DNA from: Deltaproteobacteria bacterium
GTDB lineage: Bacteria; Desulfobacterota; Binatia; UBA1149; SPBQ01
Reading direction: 5' to 3'
Assembly: GCA_029262375.1 (NCBI GenBank)
Contig: JAJCZM010000050.1
Location: 62,001 to 126,000 of the forward strand
DNA: 64,000 bases
Made by a program: the position numbers and the translations under genes
In this document: piece by piece, positions 18,116 to 27,091 of the stretch
Layout of the letters: each line of letters starts with the position of its first letter
Position numbering within the stretch: position 1 is the stretch's first letter
Notes under the pieces: generated by a model
What the model saw: the letters and a program-made list of their open reading frames with translations, nothing else
What the model was told of the DNA's origin: nothing
Databases searched by the model: none

Positions 18116-18889
18116 TCAGGAATATTCGTCGGCGCAGCCTGCGATAGCCGCTAACCGGCGCAGAGCCGACGGAATCCGAGGGCCGTACCATGAGAGGTCC
18201 TTGCCGTCGATGAGCACCCGAGACGCTCCGATCGACTGCGACGCCAGCTCTTCGGCATGCTCCGCACCGAAGACATACGGCTCGTCCGGTAGCAGCACGA
18301 GATCGGCCCTTCGGGCGGCAACCTCCGCCAACTCTACGGCAAAGAAATCCGCCGAATCTTCCGGCGGATCGCCGAACACGTTGTCCAGGCCGACGACCGA
18401 CAAGACATCGCCGACGTAGGTGCCGCGATGAAACGTCATCCAAGGATTTCGCCAGATGGGGCAGAACACCCGGCGGCGGCTGCGCTGCCTCACCGCTTCG
18501 CCGACCTCGGCCAACGCGTCCATGCAGGCGCGCTCGAGACTTCGGCCCGCCGCATCGGCTCCCGTCACGCGGCCCAGTTCGCCGAGCATCGCTGCCGCGT
18601 CGCAGACCGTTCGCGGATGCGTCACATGAACGCTGATGCCCGCGCCGGCGAGCACCTGATAGTCCTCGAGCCGATTCTCCTCCGCGTTCATCACGACGAG
18701 ATCCGGCGCTAGTTCGATGATGCGTTCGATATCGGGATTCTTCGTCCCACCGACGGCTTCGACCCCGTTGATCGAATCGGCAGGTTCGGTGCAGTATCGC
18801 GTGCGCCCGACGAGCCTTGGCAAAAGTTCGAACGCAGCTAGTGTCTCGGTGAGGCTGGGAACCAGACAAACGAGACGGTCGGCACTCAC
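18116..18889 (-). CDS. BtuF-like helical-backbone metal receptor, apparently cytoplasmic
   Basis: Protein of 257 residues with the fold of the BtuF/FepB type III periplasmic binding family. It has V-P-S-L-T-E-T near the N-terminus, V-G-G-T-K-N-P-D-I-E-R-I-I-E-L-A-P-D-L-V and Y-V-G-D-V-L-S in the second lobe. Classical members bind vitamin B12 or chelated iron outside the membrane. Here the GTG start at 18889 overlaps the stop of the HAD gene (GTGA) and leaves no signal peptide or lipobox, and no ABC permease or ATPase is adjacent. It closes an operon with a B12-dependent mutase, so an intracellular corrinoid-related role is an attractive but unproven reading. Confidence 0.8.
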   Translation of the reverse strand: MSADRLVCLVPSLTETLAAFELLPRLVGRTRYCTEPADSINGVEAVGGTKNPDIERIIELAPDLVVMNAEENRLEDYQVLAGAGISVHVTHPRTVCDAAAMLGELGRVTGADAAGRSLERACMDALAEVGEAVRQRSRRRVFCPIWRNPWMTFHRGTYVGDVLSVVGLDNVFGDPPEDSADFFAVELAEVAARRADLVLLPDEPYVFGAEHAEELASQSIGASRVLIDGKDLSWYGPRIPSALRRLAAIAGCADEYS

Positions 18890-19620
18890 GCCGCATTCCC
18901 GTCCGGGACACGCGACGACGCATCGATGATGGGCCAGCCACGCCGCTTCGCTTCGGCTCGCAATCGCGGATCCGGGTAGACGGCGACCGGAAAGCCGACA
19001 CGCTCCATCATCGGTAGATCGACGATCGAGTCCGTATAGAAGTAGCTGGCGTCCAGATCGACACCCTGCTCTTGCGCGAAACGCTCTGCCCAGAAGACTT
19101 TGCCACGCCCGTAGCAAAACGGTTCGACGCCGCGGCCCGTGAATATGCCATCCACAACCTCGACCTGAGTTTGTAGCGCGTGCGTGATCTCCAAGTCGTC
19201 GCGGACAAAGTCGGTGAGATAGCGCGTCCCGCTGGTAAGCAACGCCAGAATGTCACCCGCGGCGCGGTGTTCTTCGACCTTCGCGACGATGTCGGGACGC
19301 AGATGCGAACGCACTTCATCGCGATACCAACCAGCGGCGTGATCGAGTACCGCTTGTTCGCTGCGACCGACCAACCAACGCGATGTGACTTCGGCAAGGC
19401 GCGCGATGTTCATCACGCCGAGCTTGTAGGTCAGGTACCCCCAATAGATGCGCATGAGATCGCCGAAGCCCATGAGGCCTTCGCGACGCAAACTCTGGAT
19501 GTAAAGGAGACCGGATTGTACCGACAGCAGTGTGCCGTCTACATCGAAAAAGGCCGCAGGGGCTCCGGTCGAGCCGCCCGCGGCCTTCGTCGTATCACCG
19601 TTTCTAGCTGACTCGCTCAA
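18886..19620 (-). CDS. HAD-IB family hydrolase (phosphoserine phosphatase-like)
   Basis: Protein of 244-245 residues of the HAD superfamily subclass IB. The nucleophile motif is F-F-D-V-D-G-T-L (Asp26, Asp28), motif II L-L-T-S-G-T-R and motif [14 protein letters not shown]. Relatives include SerB-like phosphatases and proteins often found with phospholipid acyltransferases; the substrate is unknown. The start is the in-frame TTG at 19620, inside the last codons of the thiolase gene. The only ATG in frame (19698) lies deeper in thiolase. Coupling to the thiolase upstream and the BtuF-like gene downstream indicates one transcript. Confidence 0.82.
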   Translation of the reverse strand: MSESARNGDTTKAAGGSTGAPAAFFDVDGTLLSVQSGLLYIQSLRREGLMGFGDLMRIYWGYLTYKLGVMNIARLAEVTSRWLVGRSEQAVLDHAAGWYRDEVRSHLRPDIVAKVEEHRAAGDILALLTSGTRYLTDFVRDDLEITHALQTQVEVVDGIFTGRGVEPFCYGRGKVFWAERFAQEQGVDLDASYFYTDSIVDLPMMERVGFPVAVYPDPRLRAEAKRRGWPIIDASSRVPDGNAA

Positions 19621-20791
19621 CTGCCAGCGCGATGCCCTGGCCGCCGCCGATACACAGCGAAGCCACGCCGAGCGACTCGCCGCGATTCTGCATCGCATAG
19701 AGCAGAGTCACCAACACGCGAGCCCCGCTGCACCCGATCGGATGACCTAGCGCAATGGCGCCGCCGTTGACGTTCACCTTACCGGCGTCGATCTTGAGTT
19801 CGGCGAGTACACCGAGCGACTGCGCCGCAAACGCCTCGTTGAGTTCCCACAGGCCGATGTCGTCCTTGCTGAGCCCACTGTTGGCAAGTAGCTTCTCGCA
19901 AGCGGGCCACGGCCCCATACCCATGATCGCCGGATCCACACCGGCACTCGCGGCGCCGCGAATGATCGCCAAAGGAGTGAGTCCCTCGGCCTTCGCGCGC
20001 TCTTCGGACATGACTACCAACGCAGCCGCGCCGTCGTTGATGCCCGATGCGTTGCCTGCGGTCACGCTGCCGCCGTCGCGCTTGAAAGCAGGACGTAACT
20101 TGGCGAGTCCGTCGATGTTGGTCTTCGGGCGGGCATGCTCATCGACGTTGAAGACGACGGGGTCACCCTTTCGTTGAGGAATCTCGACGTTGAAGATCTC
20201 GTCTTTGAACGCCCCGGATTCAATGGCTGCGCCGGCTTTCGACTGCGACCCCTGTGCGAACTCATCCTGAGCCTCGCGCGAGATGCCGTATTTTTCGGCG
20301 ATGTTCTCAGCCGTAATGCCCATGTGCGTGTGAGTGATGGGACAGGTCAGTCCGTCGCTGATGACGGAGTCCTTCGTTTCGCCGTGTCCCATTCGGTAGC
20401 CGTAACGTGCCTGTTGCAGCAAGTACGGAGCACCGCTCATGTTCTCGAAGCCACCGGCAACGACGACTTCGGCATCCCCCGCACGAATCGATTGCGCGGC
20501 CAGCGCAACGGCTTTCAAGCCCGAGCCACAAGCCTTGTTGATGCCGAAGCTCGGCACCTCTTTCGGCACACCAGCGGCCATGGCGGCCACGCGAGCAGGG
20601 TTCAGTCCCAGGCCGGCCGAAAGAACATTACCGAGAATGACTTCGTCTACGACCTCGCCGGCCGTATTGGCGCGCGAGAGCGCTTCCTTGACGGCCATGC
20701 CTCCGAGGTCGTTCGCATTGGTTCCGGCTAGGGCCCCACCGAATGTACCGATAGCGGTACGCGCTGCGCTAACTATGACTGCGTTGGACAA
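19604..20791 (-). CDS. Acetyl-CoA C-acetyltransferase (thiolase)
   Basis: Thiolase of 395 residues. The nucleophile is Cys88 in N-K-A-C-G-S-G; the catalytic histidine is in G-H-P-I-G and the second cysteine in S-L-C-I-G-G-G near the C-terminus. It condenses two acetyl-CoA or cleaves 3-ketoacyl-CoA. The start is TTG at 20791, supported by AAGGAGGA a few bases upstream; no ATG fits. The gene follows the mutase small subunit by about 68 bases. In this context it most likely serves the thiolytic step of acyl-CoA breakdown, but acetoacetyl-CoA synthesis is also possible. Confidence 0.93.
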   Translation of the reverse strand: MSNAVIVSAARTAIGTFGGALAGTNANDLGGMAVKEALSRANTAGEVVDEVILGNVLSAGLGLNPARVAAMAAGVPKEVPSFGINKACGSGLKAVALAAQSIRAGDAEVVVAGGFENMSGAPYLLQQARYGYRMGHGETKDSVISDGLTCPITHTHMGITAENIAEKYGISREAQDEFAQGSQSKAGAAIESGAFKDEIFNVEIPQRKGDPVVFNVDEHARPKTNIDGLAKLRPAFKRDGGSVTAGNASGINDGAAALVVMSEERAKAEGLTPLAIIRGAASAGVDPAIMGMGPWPACEKLLANSGLSKDDIGLWELNEAFAAQSLGVLAELKIDAGKVNVNGGAIALGHPIGCSGARVLVTLLYAMQNRGESLGVASLCIGGGQGIALAVERVS

Positions 20792-20858
20792 TGGTCTCCT
20801 CCTTGGCGATCGCGCCGATCACTTACGACCGGATCGCGTCGCGTGCCTGCGCGCTTAA

Positions 20859-21263
20859 CTAGTCGCGCGGCGAAACGTTTTCGTTGATCCAGCCGACGAT
20901 ATCCTGCGTGCTGGCGCCCGGCGTAAAGATCTCCTTCACACCAAGCTTCTTCAGCTCGTTGATATCGTCATCGGGTATGATGCCGCCGCCGAACAGCGGC
21001 ACATCGCCGCAGCCCTTGCTCCCGAGTTGGTCGAGGATCTTCGGGAACAGCGTCATGTGCGCCCCCGAGAGAATCGATAACCCGATCGCATCGACGTCTT
21101 CCTGCACGGCGGCTTCCGCTATCATCTCGGGCGTCTGGTGAAGCCCGGTGTAGATAACTTCAAAGCCGGCATCGCGCAGCGCTCGAGCGATAATCTTCGC
21201 TCCACGGTCGTGACCGTCGAGGCCGGGCTTTGCTACTAGAATTCTAAGCTTTGTCTCGGACAA
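20859..21263 (-). CDS. mcmA2: Methylmalonyl-CoA mutase, B12-binding subunit
   Basis: Protein of 134 residues equal to the C-terminal cobalamin-binding domain of methylmalonyl-CoA mutase. The D-G-H-D-R-G motif (residues 16-21) supplies the histidine that coordinates cobalt, followed by the G-L-S-I-L-S-G and F-G-G-G-I-I-P segments. It pairs with the catalytic subunit encoded 40 bases upstream, as in split archaeal and deltaproteobacterial enzymes. The start is TTG 21263, with AGGAGGA upstream. The same small subunit is also used by other acyl-CoA mutases, so the substrate rests on the large subunit. Confidence 0.95.
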   Translation of the reverse strand: MSETKLRILVAKPGLDGHDRGAKIIARALRDAGFEVIYTGLHQTPEMIAEAAVQEDVDAIGLSILSGAHMTLFPKILDQLGSKGCGDVPLFGGGIIPDDDINELKKLGVKEIFTPGASTQDIVGWINENVSPRD

Positions 21264-21302
21264 GGCTCATCTCCTCCTACGATTGATTGAGCACGGCGCG
21301 GA

Positions 21303-22916
21303 TCAAATCCAGGCGGGGTCGCCGTAGACGCCGAACTTTTCGCGAAATACGTCTGATATTTCCCCTACGGTACACGATGCGCGCACCGCATCGATGATCG
21401 GGGGCATGAGGTTGGTGCCATCGTCGGCCGCCGCACGTACGGCGTCGAGTGCTGTTTCGGCCTTGGCCGCGTCGCGATTCGCACGCACGCGTTTTACCGA
21501 GTCGACCTGATTTTTCTCGATGGCCATATCGATCTTCAAAGTTTCGATCGAGGGCCCAGCGGCGCCGGTTGATCGGTAGCCGTTCATGCCGACCGTTACG
21601 TAGTCGGCGTTGTCGGTCGCGACCTGGAAGTCGAACGCCGCGTCGGAAATCTCTCGTTGCGGAAAGCCGATTTCGATCGCACGAAGAATTCCGCCGAGTT
21701 CATCGATTCGGTCGATGTAGGCTTGCGCCTCGGCTTCCATACGGTCGGTCAACGCTTCCATCGCATAACTGCCGCCGAACGGATCGGCAGTATTCACGAC
21801 ACCCGTTTCTTCGGCAATGATTTGCTGCGTACGCAACGCAACAGTAACGGCCTCTTCGGTCGGCAACGCGTAGGTCTCGTCGAGAGAGTTGGTGTGCAAC
21901 GATTGTGTACCCGCGAGTACGCCGGCGAGAGCCTGGATCGCCACGCGCACGACGTTGTTCAGGGGCTGTTGTGCCGTGAGCGACACGCCGGAGGTCTGGC
22001 AGTGTGTACGCATGAGGCAAGCGCGATCGGTTTTCGCACCGAAGCGCTCGCGCATGATCTTCGCCCAGAGTCGCCGCGCGGCGCGAATCTTGGCAATCTC
22101 TTCGAGAAAATCATTGTGGACGTTAAAGAAGAACGACAAGCGCGGGCCGAACTCGTCAGGGTCGAGTCCGCGCTCAACAGCCGCTTGCACGTAGCCGATA
22201 CCGTCGGCCAAGGTGAAGGCCAGCTCTTGGACAGCCGTCGAACCTGCTTCTCTGATGTGGTAGCCGGAGATCGACACGGGGTGCCAACGCGGCACTTCCT
22301 TCGTGCAGAACTCGATCATGTCGGTGACGATTCGTAGCGACGGTTCCGGCGGGCAGATCCACTCTTTCTGAGCGATGAACTCCTTGAACATGTCGTTCTG
22401 GATGGTCCCGCCGAGGTTCTTCCAGTCGCAGCCCTGACGCTCAGCCACGACGAGATACATCGCAAGCAGGATGGACGCCGAGCAGTTGACCGTCATCGAC
22501 GTCGTCACCTGGTCGAGCTGGATGCCGTCGAAGAGCACCGCCATGTCGTCGATGGTCGAAACCGCTACGCCTTCGCGCCCGACCTCGCCCAGCGAGCGCT
22601 CGGAGTCGGCGTCGTAGCCCATCAGTGTGGGCATATCGAAGGCGGTTGATAGGCCGTGCGTGCCGTTGGCGAGCAGGTACTTGAAGCGTTCGTTGGTGTC
22701 GCGCGCGGAGCCGAACCCGGCGAACTGACGCATGGTCCACGTCTTGCCGCGATACATCGAGGGGTACACGCCGCGCGTGAAGGGATACTCGCCGGGATTG
22801 GGCGCCGGGCCGGACACGTCTTCGGGCCCGTAGCATTCATCCAGCTCCATGCCGGAGATGGTCGAGAACTGGGGTCTCCCCTTCCGGTCGTCCTTTCGCG
22901 CTGGTTGTCCTGCCAT
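21303..22916 (-). CDS. mcmA1: Methylmalonyl-CoA mutase family, catalytic subunit
   Basis: Protein of 537 residues covering the TIM-barrel half of B12-dependent acyl-CoA mutases. Typical segments are [30 protein letters not shown] and a C-terminal part without the B12 domain, which is separate. The expected role is conversion of methylmalonyl-CoA to succinyl-CoA at the end of propionyl-CoA breakdown. Isobutyryl-CoA or other mutases of the family cannot be fully excluded; Tyr in the S-M-Y position favours methylmalonyl-CoA. It is the first gene of the minus-strand operon, with a GGATAGGGAA-type ribosome site and a strong hairpin in the leader. No MeaB chaperone is adjacent. Confidence 0.93.
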   Translation of the reverse strand: MAGQPARKDDRKGRPQFSTISGMELDECYGPEDVSGPAPNPGEYPFTRGVYPSMYRGKTWTMRQFAGFGSARDTNERFKYLLANGTHGLSTAFDMPTLMGYDADSERSLGEVGREGVAVSTIDDMAVLFDGIQLDQVTTSMTVNCSASILLAMYLVVAERQGCDWKNLGGTIQNDMFKEFIAQKEWICPPEPSLRIVTDMIEFCTKEVPRWHPVSISGYHIREAGSTAVQELAFTLADGIGYVQAAVERGLDPDEFGPRLSFFFNVHNDFLEEIAKIRAARRLWAKIMRERFGAKTDRACLMRTHCQTSGVSLTAQQPLNNVVRVAIQALAGVLAGTQSLHTNSLDETYALPTEEAVTVALRTQQIIAEETGVVNTADPFGGSYAMEALTDRMEAEAQAYIDRIDELGGILRAIEIGFPQREISDAAFDFQVATDNADYVTVGMNGYRSTGAAGPSIETLKIDMAIEKNQVDSVKRVRANRDAAKAETALDAVRAAADDGTNLMPPIIDAVRASCTVGEISDVFREKFGVYGDPAWI

Positions 22917-22931
22917 TTCCCTATCCTTTCC

Positions 22932-22950
22932 GGGCCCTTAGCAAGGGCCC
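22932..22950 (-). promoter_or_regulatory. Leader hairpin just upstream of the mutase ribosome site
   Basis: GGGCCCTT-(3 bases)-AAGGGCCC forms a perfect 8-bp stem 16 bases before the mcmA1 ATG, directly adjoining its ribosome binding region. It is too close to the start to be a terminator and has no cobalamin-riboswitch features. A role in translation control or mRNA stability is possible. Confidence 0.4.
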
Positions 22951-23160
22951 CAGGTAGCCTCCGAGTATAACCCGCACATCGTGAATAGACCAGGAACTGC
23001 GATTCGCAGCCAAAACGAAGCGAGTCGCTCGCAGCGCCACGTTTTTCGTCGACAAGCCGCACCACAAAATTGTATCGGTGCCGCGCGCGCGTCATCTTGT
23101 AAGGCGAATGGCCCCCTCAATCGGGGCACGGCATCTGATCTCAGACGGAGACGACCAATC

Positions 23161-24597
23161 ATGGCTCAAACAGCGCAACTCAGAACCTTTGCCAGCCCCG
23201 AGAACGAAGCTCAGCGCATATTCCAAGCGCAGCGCGAGGCGTACCTCGAGCATCCGTTCCCGAGCATCGAAGAACGCAAGAACAACCTGACGATCATGGA
23301 GAAGATTCTCACCGAGAACGTCGACGCGATTTGCGACGCGGTGACCGCCGACTTCGGTCATCGACCGCCGGAAGAGACGAAGTTCCTGGAAATCTTCACC
23401 AGCGTCGACGGCATTCGCGACGCGCGCAAGAAGCTCTCGAAGTGGATGCGCCCGCAGAAGCGCCACGTATCCATCTTGTTTGCGGGCGGTAAGAACCGCG
23501 TGATCCCACAGCCCAAGGGCGTCGTCGGCATCATCGTACCGTGGAACTACCCGCTGTTTCTCAGCATCGGTCCGCTCACCAGTGCGCTCGCGGCGGGCAA
23601 CCGCTGCATGGTCAAAATGGCCGCGAACTCGAGCAATCTTCGCGAGTTGCTCGCAGAGAAATTCGCCGAGAAGTTCAACGAGGACCATGTCGCCATCCTA
23701 CCGGGTGTCGGCGCAGCCGACTTCTCTTCGATCCCGTACGACCATTTGATGTTCACCGGATCCGCCGACGCGGGGCGGACGGTCATGCATTCGGCAGCCG
23801 AGAATCTCACACCGGTCACACTCGAACTCGGCGGCAAGTCTCCGACCATCGTGTGCGACGACTACGACATCGAAGAAGCCGCGCGTCGAATCAGCTACAC
23901 GAAGTTCCTCAATGCGGGGCAGACCTGCACCGCGCCTGACTACGTCTTCGTACCGGAAGGAAAGAAGGACGCCTTCGTTGCCGCAGCGAAAGCCGCGGTG
24001 GCCAAGCGCTATCCGGACACGAACAGCGGCGACTTCACGTCGGTGATCGACGAGAAGTCCTACCGCCGACTTCGCGCCACCCTCGACGACGCAACCCAGA
24101 AAGGAACCGAGGTCGTTACGTTGGTCGGTGGGGCAACCCCGAACGACATGAAGCGCAAGATTCCTCCCACCATCGTGCTCGAGCCGTCGGAAGAGACCAC
24201 GATCATGCGCGAGGAAATCTTCGGCCCTCTTCTGCCGGTGCGCACGTACAAGACGCTCGATGAGGTCACGGGCTACATCAATTCGAAGGATCGTCCTCTC
24301 GGCCTGTACATCTTCACCAACGACAAGCAGGTCGAAGAGAAGCTCCTGTACGCGACGATCTCAGGCGGCGTGACCGTCAACAACTGTATGGTTCACGTCG
24401 GCCAGCACGACCTCCCCTTCGGAGGCGTCGGGGCGAGTGGCATGGGCCACTACCATGGCGTCGAAGGCTTCGTGGAATTCAGCAAGATGCGGCCGGTCTT
24501 CACCGCACCGAAGTTCGACTCTACCAAGCAGATCCAGCCTCCGTACAAGAAGCAGCACTCACGCATGTTCAATCTCATGCTGCGCTTCAAGCGCTAA
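23161..24597 (+). CDS. Coniferyl-aldehyde dehydrogenase-like NAD(P)-dependent aldehyde dehydrogenase
   Basis: Protein of 478 residues of the ALDH superfamily, closest in text to coniferyl aldehyde dehydrogenases. The opening H-P-F-P-S-I-E-E-R, the segment W-M-R-P-Q-K-R, G-V-V-G-I-I-V-P-W-N-Y-P-L-F and E-L-G-G-K-S-P lead to the catalytic cysteine in G-Q-T-C-T-A-P. It oxidises an aldehyde to a carboxylic acid in the cytoplasm; members accept aromatic and fatty aldehydes, so the substrate is open. ATG 23161 has GGAGA upstream; the open frame before it (from 22981) is leader. It is divergent from mcmA1 and precedes an acyl-CoA degradation cluster. Confidence 0.88.
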   Translation: MAQTAQLRTFASPENEAQRIFQAQREAYLEHPFPSIEERKNNLTIMEKILTENVDAICDAVTADFGHRPPEETKFLEIFTSVDGIRDARKKLSKWMRPQKRHVSILFAGGKNRVIPQPKGVVGIIVPWNYPLFLSIGPLTSALAAGNRCMVKMAANSSNLRELLAEKFAEKFNEDHVAILPGVGAADFSSIPYDHLMFTGSADAGRTVMHSAAENLTPVTLELGGKSPTIVCDDYDIEEAARRISYTKFLNAGQTCTAPDYVFVPEGKKDAFVAAAKAAVAKRYPDTNSGDFTSVIDEKSYRRLRATLDDATQKGTEVVTLVGGATPNDMKRKIPPTIVLEPSEETTIMREEIFGPLLPVRTYKTLDEVTGYINSKDRPLGLYIFTNDKQVEEKLLYATISGGVTVNNCMVHVGQHDLPFGGVGASGMGHYHGVEGFVEFSKMRPVFTAPKFDSTKQIQPPYKKQHSRMFNLMLRFKR

Positions 24598-24613
24598 CGG
24601 CAATTAGCGCACT

Positions 24614-24648
24614 CGTCGCGCGCCCCGCCACACGGTGGGCGCGCGACG
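24614..24648 (+). terminator. Strong GC-rich stem-loop after the aldehyde dehydrogenase gene
   Basis: CGTCGCGCGCCC (24614-24625) and GGGCGCGCGACG (24637-24648) make a perfect 12-bp stem with an 11-base loop, 17 bases past the stop. There is no T-run, so termination may need help. The rest of the gap to 24802 is pyrimidine-rich with no other clear signal. Confidence 0.6.
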
Positions 24649-24801
24649 GGCTCGCCTGGGCGACCGTCCTCCCCACGCCCTCCTCTCACGCGGCTGCTTT
24701 CGCTCTGGCTCGCGCTCCCGCTCGCGCCCCCTCGCATAGCCCGCTCACGCCTTCTGCCTCGGCAGTTTGCCTAGCGCCCGGGAATCGACGACAAATCCTG
24801 C

Positions 24802-25953
24802 ATGGATTTTCAGTGGACCGACGAGCATCGGACCTTCCGAGACGAAGTGCGCGCATTCATCGAACGGTGGCGCACCCCGGAACTCCTCGAGGAATACTCG
24901 CGCACTTACGGTGCCCAGGGCCCCGAGATCAAGAAGTTCCACGAGGCACTCTCCGAGAAAGGCTGGATGCGAATGTGCTGGCCGGTCGAGCAAGGCGGAG
25001 AAGGCCGGAACCTCCTCTTCAACTTCATCCTGATCGAAGAGATGGAGTACTTCCGCATGCCCTACGGGAATCTGAGCGTCACTTCGATCGCACCGGCAAT
25101 CGCCGCGCACGGATCGGACGCGCAAAAGCAGGAGTACCTGCCGAGGATCATGAACGGCGAATACGCCTTCGCCCTCGGCTACAGCGAGCCCAACGCGGGC
25201 ACCGACCTCGCCTCACTCAATACGAAGGCGCAGCGCGACGGCGACGAGTGGGTGATCAACGGCAACAAGATCTGGACGTCGCTGGCCGACGCATCCACAC
25301 ACATTTGGCTCGCGGCGCGCACGGACCCCGACGCGAAGAAACACGCCGGCATCTCGATCATCATCGTACCCACCGCCAGCGCCGGCGTAACGATTCGCCC
25401 GTTGCACACGATGTACGGCGGGCACACGAACGAGACGTTTTATGAAGACGTACGCGTCCCGGTCGACAATGTCGTAGGCCCCATCAACGGCGGCTGGATG
25501 ATCATGATGCATGCGCTCAATCACGAGCGCGTCGGCCTTGCCGCCTCCGGAGGGTTGGCCCGCATCTTCGACCTCCTCGTCGCCCACCTGAAACAGCACG
25601 ACGCGGCCGCGCTCGAACGCCCCACCGTGCGACGACGCCTCGCCGACCTGCAACTGCGGCTGCGTGAGCACCGAGGCCTCGCGATCAAGAACGCGTGGCT
25701 CATGTCGAAGGGCGAGACTCCGATCTCCGAAGCCTCGATGGCCAAGATCTCGGGAACAGAGCTTCGCACCGAACTAGCGAACGCTGCCATGGATCTGAGC
25801 GGACGATCCGGCGCGCTAACGGGCATCGGCGCTCCGGCCGACGGGCACTTCGAATTCAACTTCCGACTCTCCCCCATCTTCCGTTTCGGCGGTGGAACCA
25901 ACGAAATCCAGCGCGACATCATCGCGATGTTCGGGCTCGGGCTGCCCAGGTAG
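24802..25953 (+). CDS. Acyl-CoA dehydrogenase (FadE, large partner)
   Basis: FAD-dependent acyl-CoA dehydrogenase of 383 residues with the usual three domains. The FAD/substrate loop is F-A-L-G-Y-S-E-P-N-A-G-T-D; the C-terminal F-R-F-G-G-G-T-N-E-I-Q-R-D-I-I is the typical end. It introduces the alpha-beta double bond in acyl-CoA. The Y-S-E-P-N-A-G-T-D variant and the adjacent shorter dehydrogenase resemble the paired enzymes of steroid or branched side-chain breakdown in actinobacteria. ATG 24802 gives the standard N-terminus; the Shine-Dalgarno site is weak. The next gene starts 29 bases later. Confidence 0.92.
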   Translation: MDFQWTDEHRTFRDEVRAFIERWRTPELLEEYSRTYGAQGPEIKKFHEALSEKGWMRMCWPVEQGGEGRNLLFNFILIEEMEYFRMPYGNLSVTSIAPAIAAHGSDAQKQEYLPRIMNGEYAFALGYSEPNAGTDLASLNTKAQRDGDEWVINGNKIWTSLADASTHIWLAARTDPDAKKHAGISIIIVPTASAGVTIRPLHTMYGGHTNETFYEDVRVPVDNVVGPINGGWMIMMHALNHERVGLAASGGLARIFDLLVAHLKQHDAAALERPTVRRRLADLQLRLREHRGLAIKNAWLMSKGETPISEASMAKISGTELRTELANAAMDLSGRSGALTGIGAPADGHFEFNFRLSPIFRFGGGTNEIQRDIIAMFGLGLPR

Positions 25954-25982
25954 CCAAGTAGCCAGCCAACTAGGAAAGCACC

Positions 25983-27041
25983 GTGAATCTCGACCTCAAC
26001 GAAACGCAGACTCTGCTACGCGACACCATCCGCGCGTACATGACGAAAGAAGTCCCTTTCGATCGTGTGCGTGAGGTGGAGAAGCGCAACGAGTGCGACG
26101 AACCACTATGGGCAACGACTTGCAGCCAGGCCTGGGTCGCCTTGCCCTTCAACGAGGAGCGAGGCGGTGCGGCCGGTTCCCTGATCGACATCGGACTGGT
26201 CGTCGAAGAGTTCGCACGACGCGCCGCCATCGTACCGATCGCTGAGGTCATGGCTTGCGCCTGGATGCTCGAGCATCACATCGACGACGACGTGTCGGCA
26301 CCTCTGATCGAAGGCATCATCGAAGGCTCCGTTCGGCCGGTGCCCGCCGAAAGCGCGGACCTGCGTTTCAGCGACTCAGCTGTAAGCGGGACCGTAGACT
26401 TCATCGACTTCGGGGCACACGCCACACACCACCTCGTGATCGCCTCCGGTGAGAGCGAGCAGCTCATACTCGTCGCCGCCGACGCGGCCGGCGTGACCAT
26501 GACTCCACGACTCACCATAGGAAGAACGCCGACGGTCAGTGCGCGCTACGAGAACGTACCGGCCATCATCGTTGGCAGCGCCGACGCCGCACGCGCTCTG
26601 CGCAACGTGGCGCGATCGCTGTCCGCCGTGCAGTGCGTCGGCAGTATGCAAACGGCGTTCGACATGACTGTCGAATACGCCGGCTTTCGCGAACAGTTCG
26701 GCAAGGCAATTGGGAGTTTCCAGGCCGTGAAACACCATTGCGCCAACATGGCGATCCGCGTGGAGAGCATTCGATTCCTGGCGTACGAGGCGCTCGATGG
26801 CATCGACAGCGGACGAGCCGGCGACGCCGAGATCGCACTTGCGAAGGCCGCTGCCGCGCGCGCGGTCCCCGATGTATCGATGCTGGCGCACCAGGTTCAC
26901 GGCGGGAACGGCGTCATCGAAGAAAACGACCTTTACTTCTTCACGCTGCGGGGCAAAGACAGGTCCTTGGCATGGGGAAACCTCGAAGAATGCTTGGACA
27001 TTGCCGCCAAAGACGTAGACAAGCCGATAGAGTGGCTGTAG
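25983..27041 (+). CDS. Acyl-CoA dehydrogenase (short partner subunit)
   Basis: Protein of 352 residues starting at GTG 25983, with a GGAAAG ribosome site. It has the acyl-CoA dehydrogenase fold: an N-terminal helical domain with L-P-F-N-E-E-R-G-G, a middle beta domain that is short and diverged, and a C-terminal domain with H-Q-V-H-G-G-N-G. The F-G-G-G-T-N-E-I-Q region of its neighbour is missing. Such half-catalytic partners form heterotetramers with a full subunit in M. tuberculosis (FadE27, FadE29 type). Tandem arrangement and 29-base spacing support a complex. Partnership is inference. Confidence 0.88.
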   Translation: MNLDLNETQTLLRDTIRAYMTKEVPFDRVREVEKRNECDEPLWATTCSQAWVALPFNEERGGAAGSLIDIGLVVEEFARRAAIVPIAEVMACAWMLEHHIDDDVSAPLIEGIIEGSVRPVPAESADLRFSDSAVSGTVDFIDFGAHATHHLVIASGESEQLILVAADAAGVTMTPRLTIGRTPTVSARYENVPAIIVGSADAARALRNVARSLSAVQCVGSMQTAFDMTVEYAGFREQFGKAIGSFQAVKHHCANMAIRVESIRFLAYEALDGIDSGRAGDAEIALAKAAAARAVPDVSMLAHQVHGGNGVIEENDLYFFTLRGKDRSLAWGNLEECLDIAAKDVDKPIEWL

Positions 27042-27091
27042 CCGGCCATAACCAACGACCCTAGAATACTTACCCCGAAGGGAGCACGACA

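Noticed and set aside
22917..23160. Cobalamin riboswitch between the mutase and aldehyde dehydrogenase genes
   Set aside because: The gap holds only a short hairpin; no B12-box-like sequence is visible.
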